Below, in pieces: positions 50,335 through 58,183 of a DNA stretch of 64,000 bases. The notes under the pieces were generated by a model. The model did no database searches. It was not told the DNA's origin and saw nothing but the letters and a program-made list of their open reading frames with translations. The stretch is from JAAYDS01 sp012729155 (GTDB lineage Bacteria > Chloroflexota > Anaerolineae > UBA1429). Every line of letters begins with the position of its first letter. Positions within the stretch are counted from its first letter, which is position 1. The translations under genes and the position numbers were made by a program. Where the stretch lies: contig DAIPBO010000013.1 in the NCBI GenBank assembly GCA_036774405.1, positions 24,639 to 88,638 on the forward strand, written 5' to 3'.

Positions 50335-51501
50335 TCAGGCGTCCTGCAGACGAGCGCGGGCCTCATCGAGCGCCAGCAGCCGCGCTGGCCCGCCCACCCC
50401 CCCAGAGACGACCTCATGGTCACCCAGGGCCATGATCTCGCGGGCCACATCGCCGGCATGATCGCGGTGCGTCAGCAACACCGTCGTTGGCCCGGTATCG
50501 GTCGAAAAGTACACCGGCAGCCCCTCGGAGCGCAGGCGATTGCACAGCCGAAAGAGCGCGATGTTCTCGGGCTCCCAGGCAAAAAGCTTGTGCTCGCGAT
50601 CGGCCGACATGGTAACGCCGTGCAGGCGAATGCTGTCCAGTTCGGCAAGCTGGCCAAGGGTGCGCCAGTCTCCCGAGCGCACGGCGGCCAGGCATTCGAG
50701 CACCTCGGCCTCGCGTTGGCGCATCCAGGTGGCGAAAAAGGGGCTATGCGGGGCGTCGCGGTGGGCCTGTTCGGTGGCCAGGCCGATGCGCGAATCGATG
50801 GGCACGGTGAGCAGGGCCAGATCGCCCAACTCGTGGCGCGTGTCGAGCCGGAGTGCAAAGCTGTCCTCATGCGATGCGCCAGGGTATGAGAGCCACAGCG
50901 ATACACCGCCCGTGGCGCTACGGCAGCCCGAGCCGGCCAGCAGGCGTGCCATGCAGCTCAAGAAGCGGGTGTTGCTCACCGCCTCTGCGCCCAAGGCCGC
51001 GGCCAGCGCTGCCATGGCCAACGCCGCCGAAGCCGAGGCGCTGGTGCCCAGGCCTTTGCCCGTGTGGCTGGCGCGCACCACGTTGCGCGTCTCGACGGTG
51101 GCCGCGCTCGAGATGCCGCTCAAAGCGCGTACGGCCGCCAGCGTGTCGACCACCCGCGCCAGCGCGCGCCCTTGCACCTCGGAGCCGTTCATGATCAGAC
51201 GGTCGCTCGCCTGCGAGGGCAAGAATGAGACCAGCGTGACCGTGTGAGCGGCATCGTTGTTCACCGAAATCGAGGGCAGGTAGGCGATACGGTGCGCCCA
51301 GTCTGACAGGCCGTGGTATTTGAGCACGCCCTGAATGGGATAGGCCAGCGCAGCCGCCTGGCCATCGGGCCTGCCCTTGGGGCGTTCAGCGGGATAGGGC
51401 GACACCACATAGCCACGCCGCGACAGCTCGGCCAGCAGCCGCTCGTGGGCTGTACGCATCTCGGTGGCCAGTTCAGCAAAGCCGGCAGGAACCAGCGTCA
51501 T
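50335..51501 (-). CDS. mvaD: Mevalonate-pathway decarboxylase (diphosphomevalonate or phosphomevalonate)
   Basis: The 388-residue GHMP-family protein makes isopentenyl phosphate or diphosphate by ATP-dependent decarboxylation. It has YPIQGVLKYHGLSDW and YLPSISVNND (family IKYWGKRD...LPxNxSIS), TGKGLGTSASASAALAMAAL, GSGCRSATGGVSLWL and STDTGPTTVLLT with the catalytic Asp. In diphosphomevalonate enzymes the last motif is usually DAGPNA; here Asn is Thr. Some Chloroflexota use a phosphomevalonate decarboxylase with isopentenyl phosphate kinase, so both substrates are open. An N-terminal extension of about 50 residues precedes the core. The ATG at 51501 has AGGTGAGG upstream. A promoter lies at 51567-51538. 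Confidence 0.85.
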   Translation of the reverse strand: MTLVPAGFAELATEMRTAHERLLAELSRRGYVVSPYPAERPKGRPDGQAAALAYPIQGVLKYHGLSDWAHRIAYLPSISVNNDAAHTVTLVSFLPSQASDRLIMNGSEVQGRALARVVDTLAAVRALSGISSAATVETRNVVRASHTGKGLGTSASASAALAMAALAAALGAEAVSNTRFLSCMARLLAGSGCRSATGGVSLWLSYPGASHEDSFALRLDTRHELGDLALLTVPIDSRIGLATEQAHRDAPHSPFFATWMRQREAEVLECLAAVRSGDWRTLGQLAELDSIRLHGVTMSADREHKLFAWEPENIALFRLCNRLRSEGLPVYFSTDTGPTTVLLTHRDHAGDVAREIMALGDHEVVSGGVGGPARLLALDEARARLQDA

Positions 51502-51537
51502 GTGCACCTCACCTCACAACAACAAGACGACGCCGAG

Positions 51538-51567
51538 ATTATAGGGTCGGCTCGCCCACACCGCCAA
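51538..51567 (-). promoter_or_regulatory. Putative mvaD-birA promoter
   Basis: On the minus strand TTGGCG (51567-51562) and TATAAT (51543-51538) have an 18-bp spacer. Confidence 0.6.
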
Positions 51568-51577
51568 GCCGCTGCAT

Positions 51578-51606
51578 TTGGCGGCGCAAACAGCGGATGC
51601 TAGACT
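51578..51606 (+). promoter_or_regulatory. Putative promoter of the UxaA-type gene pair
   Basis: TTGGCG (51578-51583) and TAGACT (51601-51606) have a 17-bp spacer, divergent from the mvaD promoter. Confidence 0.5.
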
Positions 51607-51636
51607 CGACGTCAGTCTACACTGCAGGGGGTGTGC

Positions 51637-51918
51637 ATGGTCAATGCACTGCTGATCCATCCCGCCGACACCGTGGCTGTGGCCCTGCGCGATCTGGCGG
51701 CGGGCGAGCAGTTGACCGCCCGTGACGCCGATCTGGGGGGCGTAGTCGCTCACGAGGCGGTGCCTTTTGGTCATAAGGTGGCCGTGCGTCCGATTGCGTC
51801 TGGCACCCAGGTCATCAAGTACGGGGCGCACATCGGCCTGGCCACTCGTGACATCGCCCCTGGCGAACATGTGCATACCCACAATCTGGTTAGCGTGCGC
51901 GGGGCGGTGCAGCGATGA
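51637..51918 (+). CDS. UxaA-family dehydratase, small SAF-domain subunit
   Basis: The 93-residue protein is an SAF domain (VAVALRDLAAGEQLT, PFGHKVAVRPIASGTQVIKYG, DIAPGEHVHTHNL), the N-terminal part of altronate/galactarate dehydratases encoded as its own gene. The same split is found in sulfolactate sulfo-lyase SuyA. Such subunits help to bind the substrate for the large subunit. AGGGGG precedes the ATG at 51637; the in-frame GTG at 51631 is less likely. The stop overlaps the ATG of the large-subunit gene. Confidence 0.88.
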   Translation: MVNALLIHPADTVAVALRDLAAGEQLTARDADLGGVVAHEAVPFGHKVAVRPIASGTQVIKYGAHIGLATRDIAPGEHVHTHNLVSVRGAVQR

Positions 51919-53081
51919 GCGAACGAACCTTCATGGGCTACCGACGGGCCGATGGCACTGTGGGCGTGCGTAACCACGTCGCCATCATCCCCACCTGCGG
52001 CTGCGCCAGTCGAGCGGCCGAGCTGATTGCGGCGCAAGTCGAGGGTGCCGTGCTGCTGGACTATACCGGGGGCTGCGGCGAGACCGAGGCCGACATCGCT
52101 GTGGCGGCCAGGCTACTGGGGCAATATGGGCGACACCCCAATGTGATCGGGAGTGTGCTGGTGAGTCTGGGCTGCGAGACCATGAACGCCCAGGCGTTAG
52201 CAGAGAGCATTGCCACCGGCGTTGCGCCCACCGAGCTGTTGGTGATTCAGCAGGTGGGTGGCACCCGCAAGACTGTCGAGCGCGGTATCGAGATCGCGCG
52301 CGGCATGGTGGCCACAGGGCGCAGCCTGCGACGCGAGCCCTGCCCACTGAGCGCACTCACCGTGGCGCTCGAATGCGGCGGTTCCGATGCCACCTCGGGC
52401 ATGGCCGCCAACCCCGCCATGGGCGCCTTTAGCGACCTGATGGTGGCTGCGGGCGCCAAGGTCATCTTGGCCGAGACGAGCGAGCTGCTGGGCGCCGAGC
52501 ATGTGCTCACGGCGCGGGCGGCCACACCGGCCATCGCTGCGCGGCTGCTCGAGGTCATTGACGCCTGTGAGCGCTTTCTCAAGGCTACCGGCGAGGATTT
52601 TATCAACAAACAGCCCAGCCCTGGCAACATTCGTGGCGGCATCACCACCGTCGAAGAAAAGGCGCTCGGCGATGTGCTCAAGGGCGGTACCACGCCGGTG
52701 GTCGAGGTGTTGGCGTATGGGCAGCCGCCCTCGCTGGCGGGCCTGTCGTTCATGGATACACCCGGCAACGACCTCAGCTCGGTGACGGGCCTGGTGGCCG
52801 CCGGCAGCCAGCTGGTGGTGTTCACCACCGGCCGCGGCAACCCGATGGGCAACGCCATTGCGCCGGTGATCAAGGTGACGGGCAACGCCCACACCTATCA
52901 GCGCATGCAAGAGGATATGGACCTGGACGCCAGCCCGATCATCACAGGCGAGGAGACGGTGGCCCAGGTGGGGCGACGCATGTACGAGCTGTCGCTGCGC
53001 GTCATCGCGGGCGAGCAGACCGCCGCCGAGGTGCTGCAGCATGGCGAGTTCATGATGCTGCGCCAGGGGCCAGTGTACTAG
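51915..53081 (+). CDS. UxaA-family dehydratase, large subunit
   Basis: The 388-residue protein matches the catalytic domain of the altronate/galactarate dehydratase family: MGYRRADGTVGVRNHVAIIPT, CGCASRA, LLDYTGGCGET, VSLGCETMNA, VALECGGSDATSGMAANPAMG and TTGRGNPMGNAIAPVIKVT. The conserved cysteines and His of the family bind Fe. The products could be 2-keto-3-deoxy acids from altronate, galactarate or a similar acid, or bisulfite and pyruvate from sulfolactate (SuyB). The split SAF subunit fits either reading. A GH29, an enolase-superfamily enzyme and a DHDPS-like lyase elsewhere in the window favour sugar-acid catabolism, but this is indirect. Confidence 0.88.
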   Translation: MSERTFMGYRRADGTVGVRNHVAIIPTCGCASRAAELIAAQVEGAVLLDYTGGCGETEADIAVAARLLGQYGRHPNVIGSVLVSLGCETMNAQALAESIATGVAPTELLVIQQVGGTRKTVERGIEIARGMVATGRSLRREPCPLSALTVALECGGSDATSGMAANPAMGAFSDLMVAAGAKVILAETSELLGAEHVLTARAATPAIAARLLEVIDACERFLKATGEDFINKQPSPGNIRGGITTVEEKALGDVLKGGTTPVVEVLAYGQPPSLAGLSFMDTPGNDLSSVTGLVAAGSQLVVFTTGRGNPMGNAIAPVIKVTGNAHTYQRMQEDMDLDASPIITGEETVAQVGRRMYELSLRVIAGEQTAAEVLQHGEFMMLRQGPVY

Positions 53082-53091
53082 GCGGCTGACG

Positions 53092-53145
53092 AGAAAAGAC
53101 ACCACCGCGAAAGGCTCGAGCCCTCGACGGTGGTGTCTTTTTGCC
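53092..53145. terminator. Bidirectional terminator between the UxaA pair and cdd
   Basis: AAAAGACACCACCG (53094-53107) pairs with CGGTGGTGTCTTTT (53128-53141), with a 20-base loop. An A run on the left and T run on the right let it work on both strands. Confidence 0.85.
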
Positions 53146-53153
53146 GAGCGGGG

Positions 53154-53534
53154 TTACTTTTTCCAGTCGTAGGGTAGCAGCTCTCGCAGGGGCAGCACGG
53201 TGTTCTCGGCCACCATTACCTCGGCATCGAGGTTGTCGGTGTGAAGCTGGCTGATAAACTCGCGACAGCGGCCGCAGGGCGGCAAGATGCCCCCATCCCA
53301 ATCGACTGCGATCATCTTGAGCACGCGCGAGCCGCCCGCTGTGACCATAGTGGCCGCAGCGGCATGTTCGGCGCAAAAGCCCATTGAGCAGGCCGTATCG
53401 ATGCACACGCCGGTATACACCATGCCATCCTCGGCCAGCAGCGCTGCGCCCACGCCTCCCGCCTCAGCCATCTCTGACAGCCGGCGCGGGTTGATCACCG
53501 CCTTGGCCCGTTGGTAGAGCTCGTCAAAGGTCAT
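53154..53534 (-). CDS. cdd: Cytidine deaminase-family protein
   Basis: The 126-residue protein has the zinc site of the cytidine deaminase fold: CAEHAAAATM (Cys-Ala-Glu, with catalytic Glu) and PPCGRCREFI (two Cys ligands). The short single-domain length fits tetrameric Cdd. Blasticidin-S deaminase has the same layout, and the N-terminal FDELYQRAKAVINPRRL does not settle it. It lies 26 bp after lysS on the same strand, and probably is the last gene of greA-lysS-cdd. Confidence 0.85.
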   Translation of the reverse strand: MTFDELYQRAKAVINPRRLSEMAEAGGVGAALLAEDGMVYTGVCIDTACSMGFCAEHAAAATMVTAGGSRVLKMIAVDWDGGILPPCGRCREFISQLHTDNLDAEVMVAENTVLPLRELLPYDWKK

Positions 53535-53560
53535 GGCTGCGCCTCCAGGCAGTGCGCCGC

Positions 53561-55024
53561 TCAGTCGCGCAACTGCGGGAACAGGATCACCTCACGGATC
53601 GACACCTGATCGGTGAGCAGCATCACCATGCGGTCGATGCCAAAGCCCAGCCCGCCGGTGGGCGGCATGCCGTGCTCCAGCGCCAGGATGAAATCCTCAT
53701 CCAGCGGCTGCGTCTCATCTTCGCCCTTGGCGGCGGCCTGCGCCTGCTGCTCAAAGCGTGCACGCTGATCGAGCGGGTCGTTCAGCTCGGTAAAGGCGTT
53801 GCCGCACTCTAGCCCGGCGATAAAGAACTCGAACCGCTCCACCAGGTGGGGCGCGTCGGGCTTCTTTTTTGCCAGCGGCGAAATGTCGATGGGATAGTCG
53901 ACGATGAACGTGGGTTGCACCAGGTTCGGCTCGACGAACTGGTCGAACAGCTTTTCCACCGCCTTGCCCCAGGTGGGTTGGGTGGCCAGGTCGAGGCCTC
54001 GTTCGCGGGCCGCGGCCACCAGGCCGTCGAACTCGCGATGGGCCTCGATATCGATGCCTGCCGCCTCAAAGATGGCATCGCGCATGGTGATGCGCCGCCA
54101 GGGGGGCGTCAGGTCGATGGTCTGGCCCTGATAGGTGATCACGGCTGTGCCCAGCACCTCGGTGGCCACCTGACTGTACATCTGCTCGACCAGCGCCATC
54201 ATATCGTGATAGTCGGCGTAAGCCTCGTACACCTCACAGGCGGTGAACTCGGGGTTGTGCCTGGTTGAGACGCCCTCGTTGCGAAAGTTGTGGGCGATCT
54301 CGTAGACTCGATCCAGCCCGCCGATGATGAGCCGCTTGAGGTAGAGCTCGTCGGCGATGCGCAGATAGAGCGTGCGCTCTAACTCGTTGTGGTAGGTGGT
54401 AAAGGGCCGTGCGTTGGCGCCGCCATAGATGGGCTGCAGCGTCGGCGTTTCGACCTCGAGGCAGCCGCGCCCATCGAGAAAACGCCGCACTGCCGAGATG
54501 ATGCGCGTGCGCTTGACAAAAACGTCGCGCACCTCATCGTTGGCCAGCAGGTCGAGGTAGCGTTGACGATAGCGCGTCTCGGTGTCTCGCAGGCCGTGCC
54601 ACTTTTCAGGCAGGGGGCGCAGCGCCTTGCCGAGAAAGGTCCACGACGTCACACGTACGGTGATCTCGCCGGTGCGCGTGACGAATAGCTCGCCGGTGCA
54701 CTGGCAGAAATCGCCCAGGTCCACCTGCTGTCGGAAGACATCGTAAGACGACTCGCCCAGCACGTCGCGTTGCAGATAGATCTGAATGGCCCCCGAGCTA
54801 TCGCGCAGGTGCGCAAAGGTCGATTTGCCCATAACACGCACCGATACGAGCCGCCCTGCCACGGTGACCGTTGGCTGCTGCTCGGCATCGGGCACATGAG
54901 CGGCCAGCGCCTGTGCCGCGGTGTGGGTAAGGCAGGCGCGCGGCGGGAAGGGGTCAATGCCCAGCTCACGCAGACGCTCCATTTTGCTGAGCCGCTGTGC
55001 GCGGCGTTCGTCGGTCTCGGTCAT
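53561..55024 (-). CDS. lysS: Lysyl-tRNA synthetase, class II
   Basis: LysS charges tRNA-Lys. The 487-residue protein has an N-terminal OB-fold anticodon-binding domain (VTVAGRLVSVRVMGKSTFAHL). The class II core has motif 1 (RFLDGRGCLEVETPTL), motif 2 (HNFRNEGVSTRHNPEF) and motif 3 (GLGFGIDRMVMLL). The ECGNAFTELNDP segment is typical of LysRS. The ATG lies 18 bp downstream of greA, a frequent bacterial pairing. Confidence 0.97.
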   Translation of the reverse strand: MTETDERRAQRLSKMERLRELGIDPFPPRACLTHTAAQALAAHVPDAEQQPTVTVAGRLVSVRVMGKSTFAHLRDSSGAIQIYLQRDVLGESSYDVFRQQVDLGDFCQCTGELFVTRTGEITVRVTSWTFLGKALRPLPEKWHGLRDTETRYRQRYLDLLANDEVRDVFVKRTRIISAVRRFLDGRGCLEVETPTLQPIYGGANARPFTTYHNELERTLYLRIADELYLKRLIIGGLDRVYEIAHNFRNEGVSTRHNPEFTACEVYEAYADYHDMMALVEQMYSQVATEVLGTAVITYQGQTIDLTPPWRRITMRDAIFEAAGIDIEAHREFDGLVAAARERGLDLATQPTWGKAVEKLFDQFVEPNLVQPTFIVDYPIDISPLAKKKPDAPHLVERFEFFIAGLECGNAFTELNDPLDQRARFEQQAQAAAKGEDETQPLDEDFILALEHGMPPTGGLGFGIDRMVMLLTDQVSIREVILFPQLRD

Positions 55025-55042
55025 GGTGCTGCTCCTGTGAGC

Positions 55043-55507
55043 CTACTCGACCCGTAGAATACGCATGCGGATGGTGGCCCGCGGCGTGATGGCCTCGACG
55101 ATCTCGTCTTTGCGGTGGCCCAGCAGCGCTTTGCCGATGGGCGATACATCAGAAATGCGCCCGCGGCTGAGATCGGCCTCGGCCACGTGCACGATCTGAT
55201 AGGTCTCGGGAGGGTAGCCCTCCTCTTGCACGGTGACGGTCGAGCCCAGGGCCACGCGGCTGCTGTCGCTGTTGGTGAGAGGGCGGGCCGCTTGCAGCTT
55301 GGCGCGAATCTCAGCGATCTGGCCCTCGAGCATGGCCTGCTCGCGCTTGGCCTCGGTGTAGCCAAAGTTCTCTGAGAGGTCGCCCTCCTGGATGGCACGT
55401 TTGAGTTTTTCCGAGATCTCTTGTCGGCGCACCGTCTCAAGATGCTCGAGCTCTTGCTCCAGCTGGGCAATGCCCTCGGCAGTAAGATAGATCGGCTTGA
55501 ACGTCAT
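55043..55507 (-). CDS. greA: Transcription elongation factor GreA
   Basis: GreA rescues backtracked RNA polymerase by stimulating RNA cleavage. The 154-residue protein has the N-terminal coiled coil with LEQELEHLETVRRQEISEKLKRA broken into its parts (LEHLETVRR, EISEKLKRAIQEGDLSEN) and the DLSENFGYTEAKREQA tip with acidic residues. The C-terminal FKBP-like domain includes SRGRISDVSPIGKALLGHR. RBS AGGAAG precedes the ATG. The promoter at 55610-55582 should drive greA, lysS and cdd. Confidence 0.96.
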   Translation of the reverse strand: MTFKPIYLTAEGIAQLEQELEHLETVRRQEISEKLKRAIQEGDLSENFGYTEAKREQAMLEGQIAEIRAKLQAARPLTNSDSSRVALGSTVTVQEEGYPPETYQIVHVAEADLSRGRISDVSPIGKALLGHRKDEIVEAITPRATIRMRILRVE

Positions 55508-55581
55508 AGGGGCGCTTCCTGACTGCAGGGTGAAAAAAGGATAGAAACGGCACGAGCCAGCGTCTCCGCTGACTCTACCGG

Positions 55582-55610
55582 ATTATAGTCGTCTGCAAGA
55601 GCCATGGCAA
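55582..55610 (-). promoter_or_regulatory. greA-lysS-cdd promoter
   Basis: On the minus strand TTGCCA (55610-55605) and TATAAT (55587-55582) have a 17-bp spacer. Confidence 0.75.
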
Positions 55611-55671
55611 ACGTCTTGTTGTTGTTTAATGCACTTCTTTGTGTTATAGAGGTATTTTGTCGCGCCTGGCT

Positions 55672-55700
55672 TTGACACACATCGGCGTTTTATGTATGCT
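55672..55700 (+). promoter_or_regulatory. Promoter of the moxR-GNAT unit
   Basis: TTGACA (55672-55677) and TATGCT (55695-55700) have a 17-bp spacer, preceded by an AT-rich stretch around 55615-55660 that could be an UP-like element. Confidence 0.75.
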
Positions 55701-55744
55701 CAACAACGGTCGGTCGTGCTTATCTCGCGATAGGAGCGGGCACC

Positions 55745-56707
55745 ATGCCCATCATTCAGGATGTTGGCGAGCGTATCGCCAGCAATGTCGAGAAGGTGAT
55801 CATTGGCAAGCATGACGAGGTGCGCCTGGCATTGGTGGCGCTGCTCTGTCAGGGCCATGTGTTGATCGAGGATGTGCCAGGCGTTGGCAAGACGATGCTG
55901 GCCAAGGCCCTGGCCAAATCGGTTGGCTGCACCTTTCAGCGCATTCAGTTCACGCCCGATCTGCTGCCGAGCGATATCACGGGCATCTCGATGTTCGATC
56001 AGCGCACGCAAGAGTTCCAGTTTCGGCCTGGGCCGATCATGGCGCAACTGGTGCTGACCGATGAGATCAACCGCGCTACGCCCAAAACCCAGTCGGCTCT
56101 GCTCGAGGCCATGGAAGAGCGCCAGGTAACGGTCGATGACCGCACCTATCGCCTGCCCGAACCCTTCATGGTGATGGCCACGCAGAACCCCATCGAGTAC
56201 GAGGGCACCTTTCCACTGCCCGAAGCGCAGCTCGATCGCTTTCTGATGCGCATCACCCTGGGGCACCCGAACAGAGAGCAAGAGGCACAGATTCTCGATG
56301 CACAGCGCTATCGTCACCCTATCGAAGACATTGAGCAGGTGGTGACGGTCGAGGAGCTGCTGCAGGCGCAGCAAGAGATCCACGATGTGTATGTAGACGA
56401 TCTGGTCAAGAACTATATCGTAGCGCTGGTGCATGCCACGCGCGAGTATCCCGACGTCTATCTGGGCGCCAGCCCGCGCGGCTCGTTGGGGCTGTACCGC
56501 TGCGGCCAGGCCTGGGCGGCCCTGCAGGGGCGCGACTATGTGATGCCCGATGACATCAAGCTGTTGGCTGTGCCGGTGTTGGCGCATCGCATGATCATCA
56601 GCCCGTCGGCACGCATCCGCAACGTAGACACGCGCGCCGTCGTCGGGAATATCGTATCGGCCGAGCCAGTGCCTGGCACCCGGGCGCGCGCGGGCAGCCG
56701 TCAGTAG
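55745..56707 (+). CDS. MoxR-family AAA ATPase
   Basis: The 320-residue protein is an AAA+ ATPase of the MoxR group, which acts as a chaperone for maturation of partner complexes. Walker A is EDVPGVGKT (42-50), Walker B is VLTDEINRA and the sensor 1 region is VMATQNPIEYEGTFPLPEAQLDRF. The C-terminal lid ends with PSARIRNVD. MoxR genes are usually followed by a DUF58 and a vWA gene. Here the next gene is an acetyltransferase, so the partners are absent from this locus. Confidence 0.93.
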   Translation: MPIIQDVGERIASNVEKVIIGKHDEVRLALVALLCQGHVLIEDVPGVGKTMLAKALAKSVGCTFQRIQFTPDLLPSDITGISMFDQRTQEFQFRPGPIMAQLVLTDEINRATPKTQSALLEAMEERQVTVDDRTYRLPEPFMVMATQNPIEYEGTFPLPEAQLDRFLMRITLGHPNREQEAQILDAQRYRHPIEDIEQVVTVEELLQAQQEIHDVYVDDLVKNYIVALVHATREYPDVYLGASPRGSLGLYRCGQAWAALQGRDYVMPDDIKLLAVPVLAHRMIISPSARIRNVDTRAVVGNIVSAEPVPGTRARAGSRQ

Positions 56708-56717
56708 GGCCCGAGAG

Positions 56718-57254
56718 ATGATCGAGGTCCGTAGCGCCACCGTCGCCGACGTGGCCCTGTGCGAGCGCATCGAGCCGACCTATCGCACGCGCCACGTATG
56801 GAAGGTGGAGCATCAGGTGGGCGAGGGGCTCTTTTCTGTGGCCTTTAGGCGCGCGCGCCTGCCGCAAGAGATGCCTGTTGAGGCTCCCCATGGCGGTGAT
56901 GACCTGTTTGCGCTCTGGCAGCGTAGCCGCTGCTTTATGGTGGCCGAAGACGGGCATATGGTGGTGGGTTACCTGGTGCTCTATCCGCGTCAGGAAAGCG
57001 ACGAGGGCTGGGTGAGCCACCTTCTGGTGGCTGCCGGCTTTGAACGCTCTCGAGCAGCCACGCGGCTGCTCGAGAGCGCCGAGGCCTGGGGGCGCAGGCA
57101 GCGCCTTATGAGCATCACCGTGCCGGCGCAGAGTCGCAATGACCCGCTGATCCAGCTCCTGATGCAGCGCGGCTATGCCCTGCGAGGGTTCATGGAGGCC
57201 TATTTTGGCCACGGCGAGGCGGCCTTGCTCTTTTCGCTGACGCTTCAGGCGTAA
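56718..57254 (+). CDS. GNAT-family acetyltransferase
   Basis: The 178-residue protein starts MIEVRSATVADVALCERIE and has the acetyl-CoA-binding core around GWVSHLLVAAGFERSRAATRLLESAEAWGRRQ (its parts: VSHLLVA, RSRAATRLL). VPAQSRNDPLIQLLMQRGYALRG is the GNAT C-terminal pattern. The substrate is unknown. It is 10 bp after moxR. The P-loop Q/R-x-x-G-x-G/A is degenerate here (ERSRAA), so weak CoA binding is possible. Confidence 0.75.
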   Translation: MIEVRSATVADVALCERIEPTYRTRHVWKVEHQVGEGLFSVAFRRARLPQEMPVEAPHGGDDLFALWQRSRCFMVAEDGHMVVGYLVLYPRQESDEGWVSHLLVAAGFERSRAATRLLESAEAWGRRQRLMSITVPAQSRNDPLIQLLMQRGYALRGFMEAYFGHGEAALLFSLTLQA

Positions 57255-57281
57255 GCCAACTGGAGCCCTGCGGCGCCACAA

Positions 57282-57311
57282 TTGACACCGATGGCCTGTT
57301 CGAGGTATAAT
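57282..57311 (+). promoter_or_regulatory. rpmH promoter
   Basis: TTGACA (57282-57287) and TATAAT (57306-57311) have an 18-bp spacer. Both hexamers are consensus. It should drive the rpmH-rnpA-yidD block. Confidence 0.88.
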
Positions 57312-57379
57312 CCGCAGCCGTATATCGGGGCCCGCGGGTCCCGTTCTGTTGTGCAAACGGTGTTTGAGGAGATACAGCG

Positions 57380-57538
57380 ATGTCTACCAAGCGAACCTGG
57401 CAGCCGAAGAAGCGCCGCCGTATGCGCGTGCACGGCTTTCGTCAACGCATGTCTACCCGCAATGGCCGTCGCGTGCTCAAGGCGCGCCGTGCCAGGGGCC
57501 GCCGCGAGCTGACGGTGCAGCGCACGGTCAAGCTCTAG
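57380..57538 (+). CDS. rpmH: Ribosomal protein bL34
   Basis: The short 52-residue, strongly basic protein reads MSTKRTWQPKKRRRMRVHGF, then RQRMSTRNGRRVLKARRARGRR. This is the bL34 signature (KRTxQPxxRxRxRxHGFRxRMxTxxGRxVLxxRRxKGR). GAGGAGATACAGCG precedes the ATG. The protein has a slightly longer C-terminus (ELTVQRTVKL) than the 44-46 residues typical of many bacteria. It starts the origin-proximal block, followed 23 bp later by rnpA. Confidence 0.97.
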   Translation: MSTKRTWQPKKRRRMRVHGFRQRMSTRNGRRVLKARRARGRRELTVQRTVKL

Positions 57539-57561
57539 TCACCGCGTCCTTGTGGAGCTAG

Positions 57562-57918
57562 GTGCTACCCAGGAGATATCGTCTGACCCGCTCTGAGGAC
57601 TTTGCGCGCGTGCGAGAGCAGGGTGATTGCTTTGCCAGCAGGCGTCTGGTATTGTGCTGTCACCGTGGTGGTGCAGAGCAGGTGCGGATCGGTTTCTCAG
57701 TGAGCAAGCGAGTGGGCAAGGCAGTGGTGCGCAACCGCGTCAAGAGGCGGTTGCGCGCAAGCGCCTATGCGCTGCGTGAGGTTATCGCCCCCGGATGGGA
57801 TCTGGTTGTGATTGCACGGCAATCGGCCGCCGTGGCCACGGCGGCCCAGTTGGGCGCCGAGCTGGATCAGCTTTGCGGCCGAGCGCGCCTGCTCAAGGGG
57901 AGCGTGCATGCCACCTAG
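57562..57918 (+). CDS. rnpA: Ribonuclease P protein component
   Basis: RnpA is the protein cofactor of the RNase P ribozyme, which matures the 5' ends of tRNAs. The 118-residue protein starts LPRRYRLTRSEDFARVREQG and carries VRIGFSVSKRVGKAVVRNRVKRRLRA, here the KxVGxAVxRNRxKRxLRE signature in the parts SKRVGKAVVRNR and VKRRLR. The start is GTG at 57562, with GGAG four bases upstream. Its 3' end overlaps the yidD start by 11 bp. Confidence 0.95.
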   Translation: MLPRRYRLTRSEDFARVREQGDCFASRRLVLCCHRGGAEQVRIGFSVSKRVGKAVVRNRVKRRLRASAYALREVIAPGWDLVVIARQSAAVATAAQLGAELDQLCGRARLLKGSVHAT

Positions 57919-58138
57919 AGGGGGGCTTGCCAGGCGAGCAGCGCTGTCTGGCATTCGGTTTTATCAGCGTGCTATCTCGCCCTATTTGCCCCCGAGTTGT
58001 CGCTATACTCCCACCTGCTCGGCATACACCCTCGAGGCCATCGAGCGGTACGGACTGGTGCGCGGGGGTTGGCTGGGTATCAAGCGCTTTTTGCGCTGCC
58101 ATCCCTTTCACGCCGGGGGTTATGATCCGGTGCCATGA
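57908..58138 (+). CDS. yidD: Membrane protein insertion efficiency factor
   Basis: YidD is a small protein found between rnpA and yidC that aids membrane protein insertion. The 76-residue protein has RFYQRAISPYLPPSCRYTP, CSAYTLEAIERYG, RGGWLGIKRFLRCHPFHAGG and YDPVP, all family signatures with the conserved cysteines. The ATG at 57908 is inside rnpA in another frame; the overlap is typical. The next gene is the PQQ lipoprotein rather than yidC. Confidence 0.95.
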   Translation: MPPRGGLARRAALSGIRFYQRAISPYLPPSCRYTPTCSAYTLEAIERYGLVRGGWLGIKRFLRCHPFHAGGYDPVP

Positions 58139-58183
58139 CGACGCGCCAAGGCGTCTGCAGTTTGCAGGGAGGTCTCGTCTAGT

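Noticed and set aside
49522..50889. 455-codon frame on the plus strand across birA and mvaD
   Set aside because: Both minus-strand genes have full motif sets; this frame is their complement and shows low-complexity Gln/Arg/His content.
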